Shown: positions 48,198-57,116 of the stretch, one piece after another
Layout of the letters: the number at the start of each line of letters is the position of its first letter
How positions within the stretch are numbered: the first letter of the stretch is position 1
NCBI RefSeq assembly: GCF_019634845.1
Contig: NZ_JAHCAQ010000004.1
Coordinates: 174,005 to 238,004, forward strand
Origin: Dokdonella sp.
GTDB taxonomy: Bacteria; Pseudomonadota; Gammaproteobacteria; Xanthomonadales; Rhodanobacteraceae
Length of the DNA: 64,000 nucleotides
Direction of reading: 5' to 3'
Made by a program: the position numbers and the translations under genes
The notes under the pieces: model-generated
The model's database searches: none
Told to the model about the DNA's origin: nothing
Seen by the model: the letters and a program-made list of their open reading frames with translations, nothing else

Positions 48198-48980
48198 ATG
48201 GCAACCCCGTCGACCAAGCTGGCCGTACTGATCGATGCCGACAACGCGCAGCCGGGCGTGGTCGAAGGTCTGCTGGCCGAGGTGGCCAAATACGGCACCG
48301 CGACCGTCAAGCGCATTTACGGCGACTGGACCGGCCCGCAGCTCAAGGGCTGGAAGGACGTGCTGCTCAGCTACGCGATCCAGCCGATCCAGCAGTTCCG
48401 CTACACCACCGGCAAGAACGCGACCGATTCGGCGCTCATCATCGACGCGATGGACCTGCTCTATGCTGCCCGGCTCGGCGGCTTCTGCATCGTGTCCAGC
48501 GACAGCGATTTCACGCGTCTGGCCGCGCGCGTGCGCGAGGCCGGCCTCGTCGTCTACGGCTTTGGTGAACGCAAGACCCCGTCCGCGTTCGTCGCCGCCT
48601 GCGACAAGTTCATCTACACCGAAATCCTGCGCGCCAAGGATGACGTCGAAGCGCCGGCGCCGCAGCCGCGCAGTGCGGCCCAGCTCAAGCAGGACACGCG
48701 CCTGGTCAACCTGTTGCGCGGCGCGGTCGAGGCCGCCTCCGACGACTCGGGCTGGGCCAACCTCGGCCTCGTCGGCAGCGTGATGGCCAAGCAGGCGCCC
48801 GAATTCGATTCGCGCAACTACGGCTACGCCAAGCTCAGCGAGCTGATCGCCGCCAGCGCGCTGTTCGAGGTCGAGAAGCGCAAGATGGGCGAGGGCACGG
48901 CCGCGTTCGTGCGCGATCGCCGCGTGGCGCCGAGCAGCGCGGCAGCGGGCAAGGCGCCGCGCCAGTCGGGCGCTGCCTGA
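48198..48980 (+). CDS. NYN-domain (PIN-like) RNase with C-terminal OST-HTH/LOTUS domain
   Basis: The 260-residue protein has an N-terminal NYN nuclease domain with metal-binding Asp residues: LIDADNAQ (about 10-17), DSALIIDAMDLLY, and SSDSDFTRLAARVRE. A linker leads to an OST-HTH/LOTUS domain (about 165-240: LVNLLRGAVEAASDDSGWANL, then YGYAKLSELIAAS), which binds RNA in eukaryotic homologs. Together they suggest an endoribonuclease directed to particular RNAs. GGGAG precedes the ATG, and it is probably co-transcribed with upp. The target RNA is unknown. Confidence 0.88.
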   Translation: MATPSTKLAVLIDADNAQPGVVEGLLAEVAKYGTATVKRIYGDWTGPQLKGWKDVLLSYAIQPIQQFRYTTGKNATDSALIIDAMDLLYAARLGGFCIVSSDSDFTRLAARVREAGLVVYGFGERKTPSAFVAACDKFIYTEILRAKDDVEAPAPQPRSAAQLKQDTRLVNLLRGAVEAASDDSGWANLGLVGSVMAKQAPEFDSRNYGYAKLSELIAASALFEVEKRKMGEGTAAFVRDRRVAPSSAAAGKAPRQSGAA

Positions 48981-48999
48981 CTGCCGGGGCGGTGCGTGC

Positions 49000-49422
49000 T
49001 CACATGTCGTGCTTGGCCAGCTCGAATCCCGCGGCCTTGTAGGTCTTCCAGCGCGTGCGCGAGCCGTCGCGCGCGGCGGCGTCGGCCGGCACGACTTCGA
49101 GCACGCGTTCGAACAGGCCCGGCGCGCAGTCCTCGCGCAGGTTGATCACCAGCGGGCGGTCGGGCGTGGCGACGCCGGGCGGCACGATCAGCACGGGCGT
49201 GAGCGCGTCGTCCTCGTCGCCGGCGATCTGGTGCGGCACGAACGCGTCGGCGTCGAAGTCCCACAGTCGCGCGTCGAGCGCTTCGGCCTCGTCCTGCGAG
49301 CCGACGAGGATCAGGGTCGGCTGCTGGCGCGCCACGGCGCGCCTGGCCAGCTCGCACACGAGCAGCATGGGCTCGTCGCGGAAGCGCGGTTTGTCGATCA
49401 GGTAGAAGTCGGCGCGCGGCAT
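49000..49422 (-). CDS. holC: DNA polymerase III chi subunit
   Basis: Chi subunit of the clamp-loader complex, which links pol III to SSB through psi. The 140-residue protein matches HolC: ADFYLIDKPRF at the start, LARRAVARQQPTLILVGSQDEAEALDARLW, FVPHQIAGDE, and the end RWKTYKAAGFELAKHD (like YKAYRVAGFNLN in E. coli). The ATG overlaps the stop of the upstream membrane protein (ATGA), so pepA, that gene and holC form one unit. Confidence 0.93.
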   Translation of the reverse strand: MPRADFYLIDKPRFRDEPMLLVCELARRAVARQQPTLILVGSQDEAEALDARLWDFDADAFVPHQIAGDEDDALTPVLIVPPGVATPDRPLVINLREDCAPGLFERVLEVVPADAAARDGSRTRWKTYKAAGFELAKHDM

Positions 49423-49829
49423 CAGGTCGGTGGCGCAATGCCGGTCAGGCTGGCGGTCATGGCGGCACCGAATGCGGTCAGCACCATGCAGCCGAGAATG
49501 AGGCCGAAGAAGGCCAGGATCGCCGGCAGCCGGCGTGGCTGCGGCCGCGTCTTGTAGAGGTAGTAGGGCACGAAGATCGCGGCCAGCAGCACGATCGCCA
49601 GATCGAGCCACAGCGGACGGCGGATTTCGAGCTCGCGCGCATCGAGGATGAGCCAGCGGAAGCCGATCACGAGCAGGGCGACGTTGCCGAGCAGCATGAC
49701 GAACAGGCGCTCGGCTTCGGGCCGCGGCGGCAGGCCGAACAGCACGTCGACCATGCCGATGACGAACGATACGCCGCCCAGCGCGATCAGCGTGGCCCGC
49801 TTGTGGCGGGAAAGATCGGGGCCTGCCAC
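49422..49829 (-). CDS. membrane protein of the pepA-holC operon, unknown function
   Basis: The 135-residue protein has about three to four TM helices (ATLIALGGVSFVIGMVDVLFG, LFVMLLGNVALLVIGFRWLIL, then LWLDLAIVLLAAIFVPYYLYK and a last helix ending GIAPPT). It sits between pepA and holC with overlaps at both ends: holC starts at its stop, and its GTG (49829 or 49838) lies at the pepA stop. Similar small membrane proteins occur at this place in other xanthomonads. No named family was recognised. Confidence 0.7.
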   Translation of the reverse strand: MAGPDLSRHKRATLIALGGVSFVIGMVDVLFGLPPRPEAERLFVMLLGNVALLVIGFRWLILDARELEIRRPLWLDLAIVLLAAIFVPYYLYKTRPQPRRLPAILAFFGLILGCMVLTAFGAAMTASLTGIAPPT

Positions 49830-49830
49830 G

Positions 49831-51318
49831 TCAGCCACAGCGGTCGAGCAGGTACTGCACCAGCAGCGGCACGGGCCGGCCGGTGGCCGAACCCTTGCGA
49901 CCGTCGATCCAGGCCGTGCCGGCGATGTCCAGGTGCGCCCAGCGGCGCCCGTTGGTGAATCGCGACAGGAAACAGCCGGCGGTGATGGCGCCGCCGTACT
50001 TGCCGCCGATGTTGGCAAGGTCGGCGAATCCGGTCTCGAGCTGACTCTGGTAGTCGTCCCACAACGGCAGGCGCCAGGCTCGGTCGTGGGTGCGCTCGCC
50101 GGCAGCGAGCAATTGCGCGGCCAGCTCGTCGTCGCGTGTCATGAGGCCCGAGGCATGTTTGCCGAGCGCCACCACGCAGGCACCGGTCAGCGTGGCCGCG
50201 TCGATGATGACCTGCGGATCGAACTTCTGCACGTAGGTCAGCGCATCGCACAGGATCAGGCGGCCCTCGGCGTCGGTGTTGAGCACCTCGATGGTGAGGC
50301 CCGACATGCTGGTGAGGATGTCGCTGGGACGGTAGGAGTTGCCACCGGGCATGTTCTCGACCGCCGGCACCACGCACACCAGGTTGAGCGGCAGCTTGAG
50401 CTCGACCGCGGCGAGGAAGGCGCCGAGCACGCCGGCAGCGCCGCACATGTCGAACTTCATCTCCTCCATGCCCGCGCCGGGCTTGAGCGAGATGCCGCCG
50501 CTGTCGAAGGTGATGCCCTTGCCGACCAGCGCATAGGGCCGTGCATCGCCGCCGCCGCGCCATTGCAGCACGATGAGCTTGGGCGCGTTCGCCGAGCCCT
50601 GCGCCACGCCCAGCAGTGCGCCCATGCCGAGCTTGGCCATGTCCTCGCGCTCGAGCACCTCGACGTCGACGCCGGCATGCTGCTGGGCGATGCGCTGCGC
50701 CTGCGCCGCGACATGCGCGGGGTTGCAGATGTTGGGTGGCAGGTTGCCGAGCTCGCGCGCGAAGCGCACGCCTTCGGCGATCGCGCGGGCCTGCGTCAGC
50801 GCCGTGCGCGCGGTCGCATCGTCGGCGGCGGCCAGCGACAGCGTGGCCAGCTGGGCCGGCTCGGCCTCGCTCTTGGGCTTGAAGGTCGCGCGGTAGCGGT
50901 AGGCCTGCGCGTCGGTGGCCAGCGCGAGCGCGCGCAGCTTCCAAGCCAGGTCGTGGCCGGGGATCTCGGCCTCGGTCAATGTGGTGTGGGCACTGGCGAT
51001 CGGCATTGCCTTGAGCGCGCGACCGGCTTCGCCGGCGGCGCGCTGGAACGTGGCCACGTCGCACTTGGCGGCATCGCCGAGTCCGACCAGCAGCACGCGC
51101 GGGCTGGCGATGCCGGCCAGGCCGAACAGCACGGTGCTCGTGCCGGCCTTGCCGGTGGCGTCGCCACTGGCGGTCACGCGACTGATGGCGCCGCCGCTGG
51201 CCGCATCGAGCCGGGCGGCGGCCGGCGTGAGCTTGCCGCCCTGGTACAGGCCAACCACCACGCAGGGGCTGGCGATCGTGTCCGGATGTTCGGGGCTGAG
51301 CGCAAATTGCAGGGTCAT
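49831..51318 (-). CDS. pepA: leucyl aminopeptidase
   Basis: M17 zinc aminopeptidase, 495 residues; PepA also acts as a DNA-binding protein at cer in E. coli. The catalytic motifs are intact: ALVGKGITFDSGGISLKP, KFDMCGAAGVLG, and the family signature NTDAEGRLIL. The N-terminal macro-like domain occupies about residues 1-170. The ATG of MTLQFALSPEH is chosen; upstream in-frame sequence is Arg-rich and not coding. It is divergent from lptF across 229 bases, the same arrangement as in E. coli. Confidence 0.96.
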   Translation of the reverse strand: MTLQFALSPEHPDTIASPCVVVGLYQGGKLTPAAARLDAASGGAISRVTASGDATGKAGTSTVLFGLAGIASPRVLLVGLGDAAKCDVATFQRAAGEAGRALKAMPIASAHTTLTEAEIPGHDLAWKLRALALATDAQAYRYRATFKPKSEAEPAQLATLSLAAADDATARTALTQARAIAEGVRFARELGNLPPNICNPAHVAAQAQRIAQQHAGVDVEVLEREDMAKLGMGALLGVAQGSANAPKLIVLQWRGGGDARPYALVGKGITFDSGGISLKPGAGMEEMKFDMCGAAGVLGAFLAAVELKLPLNLVCVVPAVENMPGGNSYRPSDILTSMSGLTIEVLNTDAEGRLILCDALTYVQKFDPQVIIDAATLTGACVVALGKHASGLMTRDDELAAQLLAAGERTHDRAWRLPLWDDYQSQLETGFADLANIGGKYGGAITAGCFLSRFTNGRRWAHLDIAGTAWIDGRKGSATGRPVPLLVQYLLDRCG

Positions 51319-51547
51319 CGTGGGATTCCGGCCAGGTTGGGGGCTCATGGCGCCGACACGGTTACACTGGCGACCCGCCCGGACGACCGGTGCCGCCAAC
51401 CGGCGGCACCGCGGCGCCGCGGGCTGCGCGCTGCCGGCCACAGCTGGCCAGCGCAACGCCGTCTCCGAGTCTGCGCATGAAGCCCGCTAGTCTAGAACCT
51501 ATCCATCGATCGCGCATGAGTGGCGTGGCCCGGCCAGAGGCGCAGGC

Positions 51548-52684
51548 TTGAGACGGCGCCTGTTCCAGCTCGGCATCATCGACCGCTACCTGCTGCGCGA
51601 GCTGGCCGGCAGCTTCGCCGCGGTCACGCTGATCCTCCTGCTCGTGCTCGTCGGCGGTGCCGCCACCGAGCTGCTGGGCAAGATCGCGCGCGGCCGCATC
51701 CCGGCCGAATTGCTGCTGAGCCTGCTCGGTCTGCAGGCGGTGGGCACGCTGACGATCCTGGTGCCGCTGGCGGTGCTGCTGGGCGTACTGCTCGGCTACG
51801 GTCGACTGTGGCGCGACAGCGAAATGGCCGTGCTGCAGGCCTCGGGCCTCGATGCGCGCGGCCTGCTGCGGCCGCTGCTGTGGTTTGCGCTGCCGACCAT
51901 GCTGCTGCTGGCCATCGTCGCGTTCTGGGTGGCGCCGGCCGCCGATCGCAAGGCGCAGCAGCTCATCACGCGCGCCAGCCGTTCGCTGATCGTGGCCGGC
52001 CTCGAACCGGGCCGCTTCGTCGAGCTGCCCGGTCGCGATGGCGTCATCTACGTCGGCGAAATGTCGGGCGACGGAACGACGTTCAAGCGCATGTTCATCG
52101 AAAGCGAACGCGAGGACGCGAGCCTGGGCAAGACGCGCATCGACGTCGTCAGCGCGGCCTCGGGCTTCCTTTATCACGACGCCGATGGCGTGGGGCGCTA
52201 CATCGCGCTCGAAGATGGTTTCCGCGTCGAGGGCAAGCTCGGCGAGGACGACTACCGCCTCATGCGTTTCAAGCGCAACGACATCAAGCTGCCCGACGTG
52301 GTCACCGACGATGATGGCAGCGCGCGCAAGCGCGCCGCGCGCAGTTCGGTGCTGTGGCGCACGCCCGACGATCCGGTCATGCGCGCCGAGTTGCACTGGC
52401 GGCTGGCGGCGCCGCTGTCGGTGCTGGTGCTGGGATTGCTGGCGCTGCCGCTGGCTCGCGCCAGTCCGCGCGAGCCGCGTTACGCACGCCTGTTGCTCGC
52501 GCTGCTGGCCTGGCTCACCTACTACAACCTGCTGCTGCTCGGGCGCAGCTGGATCGCCACCGGCAAGCTCGCGGCCGGTTTCGGCCTGTGGTGGGTATAT
52601 GTGCCGGCGCTGGCGATCGCGTTCGCGTTGTGGTGGAGCAGCCAGCGCCTGCGCGCGCCGCGCCAACCGGGCGTCTCGCCATGA
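51548..52684 (+). CDS. lptF: LPS export permease LptF
   Basis: One of the two permeases of the LptB2FG complex that extracts lipopolysaccharide from the inner membrane. The 378 residues give three TM helices at each end and a periplasmic beta-jellyroll between. Typical features are IDRYLLRELAGSFAAVTLILLL at the start and MRAELHWRLAAPLSVLVLGLLALPLA after the jellyroll. The start is TTG. The gene overlaps lptG (ATGA). Part of the 229-base gap to pepA (51484-51504) has promoter-like TAGTCTAGAA. Confidence 0.93.
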   Translation: MRRRLFQLGIIDRYLLRELAGSFAAVTLILLLVLVGGAATELLGKIARGRIPAELLLSLLGLQAVGTLTILVPLAVLLGVLLGYGRLWRDSEMAVLQASGLDARGLLRPLLWFALPTMLLLAIVAFWVAPAADRKAQQLITRASRSLIVAGLEPGRFVELPGRDGVIYVGEMSGDGTTFKRMFIESEREDASLGKTRIDVVSAASGFLYHDADGVGRYIALEDGFRVEGKLGEDDYRLMRFKRNDIKLPDVVTDDDGSARKRAARSSVLWRTPDDPVMRAELHWRLAAPLSVLVLGLLALPLARASPREPRYARLLLALLAWLTYYNLLLLGRSWIATGKLAAGFGLWWVYVPALAIAFALWWSSQRLRAPRQPGVSP

Positions 52685-53796
52685 GTGGCGCCGCCCTGGC
52701 TTGGCTGCGGCGGCCGCTGCTCAAGCGCGTCGATCGGCTCGTCGCGCGCAGCGTGCTCGGCATGGTCGCGCTGGCCTGGGCCGTGATCGTGAGCCTCGAT
52801 GCGTTCCGCATCTTCATCGGCGAGATGGGCGATGTCGGCCAGGGTCACTACACGCTCGGCCGCGCCGCGTTGTACGTGCTGCTGACCGTGCCGCGCCGCT
52901 GCTACGAAATGTTCGGCTACGCCGCCCTGATCGGCGGCCTGCTCGGTCTGGGCGCGCTGGCCAACACCGGCGAACTGACCGCACTGCGTGCCGCCGGCTT
53001 GTCCCGGCTGCGCATCTGCGCCTCGGTGCTGTTTGGCATCGGCCTGCTCACGCTCGGCGTGGTCGTGCTCGGCGAGACACTCGGTCCGTACGGTGAGCGC
53101 AAGGCGCAGCAGGTGCAACTGGCCGCGCGTTCGAACGACGTGGCACTGGCCAAGGGCGTGTTGTGGGCGCGTGATGGCGAGAGCGTGATCGGCGCGCGCA
53201 GCGCCCGCGAGCACGGCGGCAGCGGCCGCGTCGAGCTCGATGGCGTGCGCGTGTTCGAGTTCGACGCCGATGGCCGCCTGAGTGCGCTGTCGGTCGCCGC
53301 ACACGCAAGCCACGACCACGACGGCTGGACGCTGAGTCAGGTGCGCCGCACCCGCTTTGGCGAGCACAGCGCGAGCAGCACGACGCTGCCCAGCGAGGCC
53401 TGGCACTCGCGGCTCGACCCGGCGCTGCTCGCGAGCGGCATCGTTCGGCCGCGCTACATGGGCCTGCGCGAACTCGACCGCAACATCGACGCACTGTCGC
53501 GCAACCAGCAGGACGCATCGGCGTTCCGCGCGGCGTGGTGGGCGCGCGTGTTCTATCCGCTGGGTGTGCTCGTGCTGGCATTCTGCGCGCTGCCATTCGC
53601 GTTCGGCGCATTGCGCAGCGGCGGCCTGTCCAAACGCCTGTTCCTCGGCATCATCATGGCGCTGGGCTTCTATCTTCTGCAGCGCGCCGTGATCAACATC
53701 GCCTCGGTTTACGGCGTGCATCCGGCATTGGCCAACCTGCTGCCGCCGCTGATCCTCGTCGCGCTGGCGGTCGGCTATTTCCGCCGGCGCGCGTAA
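52681..53796 (+). CDS. lptG: LPS export permease LptG
   Basis: Partner permease of LptF, 371 residues. [40 protein letters not shown] and EMFGYAALIGGLLGLGALANTGELTALRAAG mark the N-terminal TM bundle and the conserved LptB-coupling helix; the jellyroll and the last three TM helices follow. It is translationally coupled to lptF. The region after its stop is a decayed insertion sequence. Confidence 0.93.
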   Translation: MSGAALAWLRRPLLKRVDRLVARSVLGMVALAWAVIVSLDAFRIFIGEMGDVGQGHYTLGRAALYVLLTVPRRCYEMFGYAALIGGLLGLGALANTGELTALRAAGLSRLRICASVLFGIGLLTLGVVVLGETLGPYGERKAQQVQLAARSNDVALAKGVLWARDGESVIGARSAREHGGSGRVELDGVRVFEFDADGRLSALSVAAHASHDHDGWTLSQVRRTRFGEHSASSTTLPSEAWHSRLDPALLASGIVRPRYMGLRELDRNIDALSRNQQDASAFRAAWWARVFYPLGVLVLAFCALPFAFGALRSGGLSKRLFLGIIMALGFYLLQRAVINIASVYGVHPALANLLPPLILVALAVGYFRRRA

Positions 53797-54691
53797 GCGC
53801 CCACGGCTGGGCCGTCGGCTCGGGCGGGATTGCCCCGCGCGACGGTTTCGTGATCGAAGTCGCGGCGGACGTGATGGTGGGGTATTGGGGATAGTCGGAT
53901 CAACCGCCGCCAACCTGCCTCCCGCGTGCGTTTGGATCCTGCGCCGCTGAAAAAGCCCAGTTGCGGCGGACCCATGTCGCATCATGTGCGTCGCAGCGAG
54001 ACCATTCGGGTCACTGCGGACGCAGTAAGCGGGTGTCGATTGCAACCAGCGCTTGCGCGCCATCCACCGGTTGACCAGCGCAAACAGCGGCGTCACCTGC
54101 GCGGCGTTTTTTTGCCCGCCCCTGGTTGCGCCTTCACGTGGCCGATCGGGCGCTTGAGCGCGCGGAAGCGATGCTCCACCGCCGCGCGGATCGAGGCCTT
54201 GGCGTGCGCCAGCTGCTCGGTGATCTGGCGCAGCTGCGGATCGTCGAAGGCCTTCACTGCGCTGCGTTTGGCCGCGATCCAGAACGCCCGGCCACGCCTG
54301 GGCGCGCGCTTCTCCGCGCCGATGCAGCCGGCATCGGCGAAGCCCTGTTGCTCCTTGCCGTGCAGCAGGTTCGCCACTTCGACCACGTCGGCCACGTTCG
54401 CCGCCGTGCTCACCACGGTGCGCAGACCAGTCCCGCGATCGACGCGGGCGATCCAGCCCCGCCCTGGGCGCTCGAGCCCGAGCCCGAGCGGCGGGCGCGT
54501 CAAGCTCGGTGCCTTCGGCAACACTGCGCAGGCGAGCCGCAGACCGGGTGAGCCCCACTTCGGCGACGGCCTCGATTCGCCGGCGCGCGTGCTGGTGGCC
54601 GCGGCCGGCTGAGTGCACGGCGTGACCGATCCGGCGATTCGCCGCATGCAAGCCGGTATAGTCGCGCGCAGCCTTCCCGCCGCGAGCGCCC
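53797..54691. other. 895-base region without intact genes, holding an IS5-type remnant
   Basis: The stretch between lptG and the acyltransferase contains a minus-strand transposase fragment (54016-54518) and no intact gene. About 200 bases on each side of the fragment show no homologous reading frame; IS ends were not identified. The remnant probably marks an old insertion downstream of lptFG. Confidence 0.6.
54016..54518 (-). pseudogene. IS5-family transposase, C-terminal fragment with frameshift
   Basis: On the minus strand, from about 54518 to 54112, the frame encodes the C-terminal half of an IS5-type DDE transposase: GWIARVDRGTG, TTAANVADVVEVANLLHGKEQ-like sequence (here STAANVADVVEVANLLHGKE), FADAGCIGAEKRAPRRGRAFW, and EHRFRALKRPIGHVK with the final catalytic Glu. 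At the A7 run 54113-54107 the frame shifts; the next frame continues with AAQVTPLFALVNRWMARKRW to about 54016. The N-terminal half, with the first catalytic residues, is absent. It cannot be active. Confidence 0.85.
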
Positions 54692-55822
54692 ATGCGCAGT
54701 CCCAACCTCCGCTATCTGCCGGCTGTCGATCATGTGCGCGCGTATGCGGCGCTGCTGATCGTGTTCTATCACGGCCTGCACGTGTTCTCCTACGAGGCGC
54801 GTTTCGGCAAGACCTTCGGCATCGATCATTGGCTGCAGCCGGCCAATCCGCTGCTGGCGGCACTGGCCGAGGGGCATACGGCGGTGGCGCTGTTCATGGT
54901 GCTGTCGGGCTTCATCCTCACGCTGGCGGCGCTCGATGGCGGCGTGCGCTGGCTGGGCTTCATCCGCAACCGCCTGTTGCGGACCTATCCGCTGTTCGTG
55001 CTGCTGACCTTCGCCGGCATTGCGGCGGCGCCGCAGAACTTCAGCTTTGGGGCGGTCGTGCAGCAGCTCGTCGGCCTCGGCAACGAGCCGGGCACCTTCG
55101 TCTCGCCGCCGTTCACGAGCCTGCTGTGGACGATCGCGGTGGAGTGGCAGTTCTACCTGATCTTCCCGTTGCTGGTGGCCGTGCTGAGCCAGGGCTGGAC
55201 GCGACAGGTGGCCGGGTTCATTGCGATCCTGCTGCTGCTGCGTCTGGCGATCGTCATCGCCGGCGGCAACGCACGCGAAGTCAGCTACATGCAGATCGTC
55301 GGCCGTCTCGACCAGTTCCTGCTCGGCATGTGGGCGGCTTGGCGCTGGCGGCAACGGCCCCCGACGCCACGCGCGGGCGGGGTGCTGGCTGCGCTGGCGC
55401 TGCTGGCGGCGATCCTCGGCCTGTGGGGCTTCAACCTGCAGGGCGGCTGGCCGACCGAGCCGGGCTGGAAAATCCTCGTGCCGACCGTGGAGGGCGCGGT
55501 CTGGGCGGCCTTCGTGCTTGGCTATGTGGCCTGGGCCAACGATGCCGGTCGGGCGTGGTCGCGCGCGCTGGCGCGCATCGGCGAGATTTCCTATTCGATC
55601 TACCTGCTCCACTTCGTCGTGATCTGGTCGCTGCTGCGCAGCGGCCTCGTGCCGGTGTGGAGCGGCCGGTTCGTGGTCGACGCCCTGCTCAACACGCTGC
55701 TGCTGGCGCTGCCGTTGACGCTGGCGGTATCGGCGCTCAGCTACGCCTTCGTCGAGCGGCCGTTCCTGCGCCTGCGCGGCAACTACCACCGCGACCCGGC
55801 GGCGGCCGCAGGGGCGCCCTGA
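54692..55822 (+). CDS. acyltransferase 3 family membrane protein (OafA/YrhL-like)
   Basis: The 376-residue protein has about ten TM helices and the acyltransferase-3 hallmarks: YLPAVDHVRAYAALLIVFYH with the conserved His, RNRLLRTYPLF as the R-x-x-R motif, and WTIAVEWQFYLIFPL. It probably O-acylates a surface polysaccharide, LPS or a small molecule using a cytoplasmic acyl-CoA; the substrate is unknown. Start is the ATG of MRSPNLRYLP. It lies 99 bases before pilU and may be unrelated to it. Confidence 0.87.
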   Translation: MRSPNLRYLPAVDHVRAYAALLIVFYHGLHVFSYEARFGKTFGIDHWLQPANPLLAALAEGHTAVALFMVLSGFILTLAALDGGVRWLGFIRNRLLRTYPLFVLLTFAGIAAAPQNFSFGAVVQQLVGLGNEPGTFVSPPFTSLLWTIAVEWQFYLIFPLLVAVLSQGWTRQVAGFIAILLLLRLAIVIAGGNAREVSYMQIVGRLDQFLLGMWAAWRWRQRPPTPRAGGVLAALALLAAILGLWGFNLQGGWPTEPGWKILVPTVEGAVWAAFVLGYVAWANDAGRAWSRALARIGEISYSIYLLHFVVIWSLLRSGLVPVWSGRFVVDALLNTLLLALPLTLAVSALSYAFVERPFLRLRGNYHRDPAAAAGAP

Positions 55823-55921
55823 TCGGGCGGCGCAGTGTGCGCTGGCGCCGCGGCAAATGCCGGGCGTGGGTGTACACTCGGGCGCGACTGCCGGCGCGGA
55901 GGCCGGCGCGGGGATTGGGCC

Positions 55922-57049
55922 ATGAGCAGCGTCGATTTCACCTCGTACCTCAAGCTGATGACGCACAAGAAGGCGTCGGACCTGTTCATCACCGCCGGTG
56001 TGGCGCCGTCGATCAAGGTCAATGGCCGCATCGGACCGATCACGCAGGAGCCGCTGACGCCACAGCAGTCGCGCGACCTCGTGCTCAACGTGATGACGCC
56101 CTCGCAGCGCGAGGAGTTCGAAAAGACCCACGAATGCCAGTTCGCGATCGCGGTGACGGGCGTGGGCCGTTTCCGCGTGTCGTGCTTCTACCAGCGCAAC
56201 TGCGTCGGCATGGTGCTGCGCCGCATCGAGACCAAGATCCCGACCATCGAGGAACTGAGCCTGCCGCCGATCATCAAGTCGCTGGCGATGACCAAGCGCG
56301 GCATCATCATCTTCGTGGGCGCGACCGGCACCGGTAAGTCGACCTCGCTGGCGGCGATGATCGGCTACCGCAACCAGAACTCGACCGGGCACATCATCAC
56401 GATCGAGGACCCGATCGAATACGTGCACAAGCACGAAGGCTGCATCGTCACCCAGCGCGAACTCGGCATCGATACCGACAGTTGGGAGAACGCACTCAAG
56501 AACACGCTGCGCCAGGCCCCCGACGTGATCATGATCGGCGAGGTGCGCACGCGCGAGACGATGGAGCACGCGATCAACTTCTCCGAAACGGGCCACCTGT
56601 GCCTGTGCACGCTGCATGCCAACAACGCCAACCAGGCGATGGACCGCATCATCCACTTCTTCGCCGACGACCGCCGCGAGCAGTTGTTCATGGACCTGTC
56701 GCTCAACCTCAAGGGCGTGGTCGCGCAGCAGCTCATCCCCACGCCCGACGGCAAGGCGCGCCGCGTGGCGATGGAAATCCTGCTCGGCACGCCGCTGGTG
56801 CAGGACTACATCCGCCAAGGCGAGATCCACAAGATCAAGGATGTGATGAAGGAATCGACCAACCTCGGCATGAAGACCTTCGACCAGGCGCTGTTCGAGC
56901 TGTACCAGGCCGGCGAGATCAGCTACGAGGATGCGCTGCGCCATGCCGACTCGGCCAACGAGGTGCGCCTGAAGATCAAGCTGGCGCAGGGTGGCGATGC
57001 GCACACGCTGAGCCAGGGCATGGACGGCGTCGAGCTGGTCGAAACCTGA
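55922..57049 (+). CDS. pilU: type IV pilus retraction ATPase PilU
   Basis: This 375-residue protein is close to Pseudomonas PilU across its length: SSVDFTSYLKLMTHKKASDLF, then RFRVSCFYQRNCVGMVLRRIE, Walker A GATGTGKSTS, IITIEDPIEYVHKHEGCIV, DVIMIGEVRTRETMEHAINF and CLCTLHANNANQAMDRII. PilU assists PilT in forceful retraction. pilT is not adjacent, unlike in many relatives, where pilT-pilU are paired. Start is the ATG of MSSVDF. Confidence 0.92.
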   Translation: MSSVDFTSYLKLMTHKKASDLFITAGVAPSIKVNGRIGPITQEPLTPQQSRDLVLNVMTPSQREEFEKTHECQFAIAVTGVGRFRVSCFYQRNCVGMVLRRIETKIPTIEELSLPPIIKSLAMTKRGIIIFVGATGTGKSTSLAAMIGYRNQNSTGHIITIEDPIEYVHKHEGCIVTQRELGIDTDSWENALKNTLRQAPDVIMIGEVRTRETMEHAINFSETGHLCLCTLHANNANQAMDRIIHFFADDRREQLFMDLSLNLKGVVAQQLIPTPDGKARRVAMEILLGTPLVQDYIRQGEIHKIKDVMKESTNLGMKTFDQALFELYQAGEISYEDALRHADSANEVRLKIKLAQGGDAHTLSQGMDGVELVET

Positions 57050-57116
57050 GGGGCCGGTAGCACCAGCGGCGGACACCGCAGCGCGTTCGCCGCCTGCAGC
57101 CCGTATCATTGTGCGG

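Noticed and set aside
52522-57109. Two very long minus-strand frames (727 and 869 residues) across lptG, the acyltransferase and pilU
   Set aside because: Both are shadows, except that a short part of the first (about 54111-54016) holds the shifted end of the IS5 transposase.
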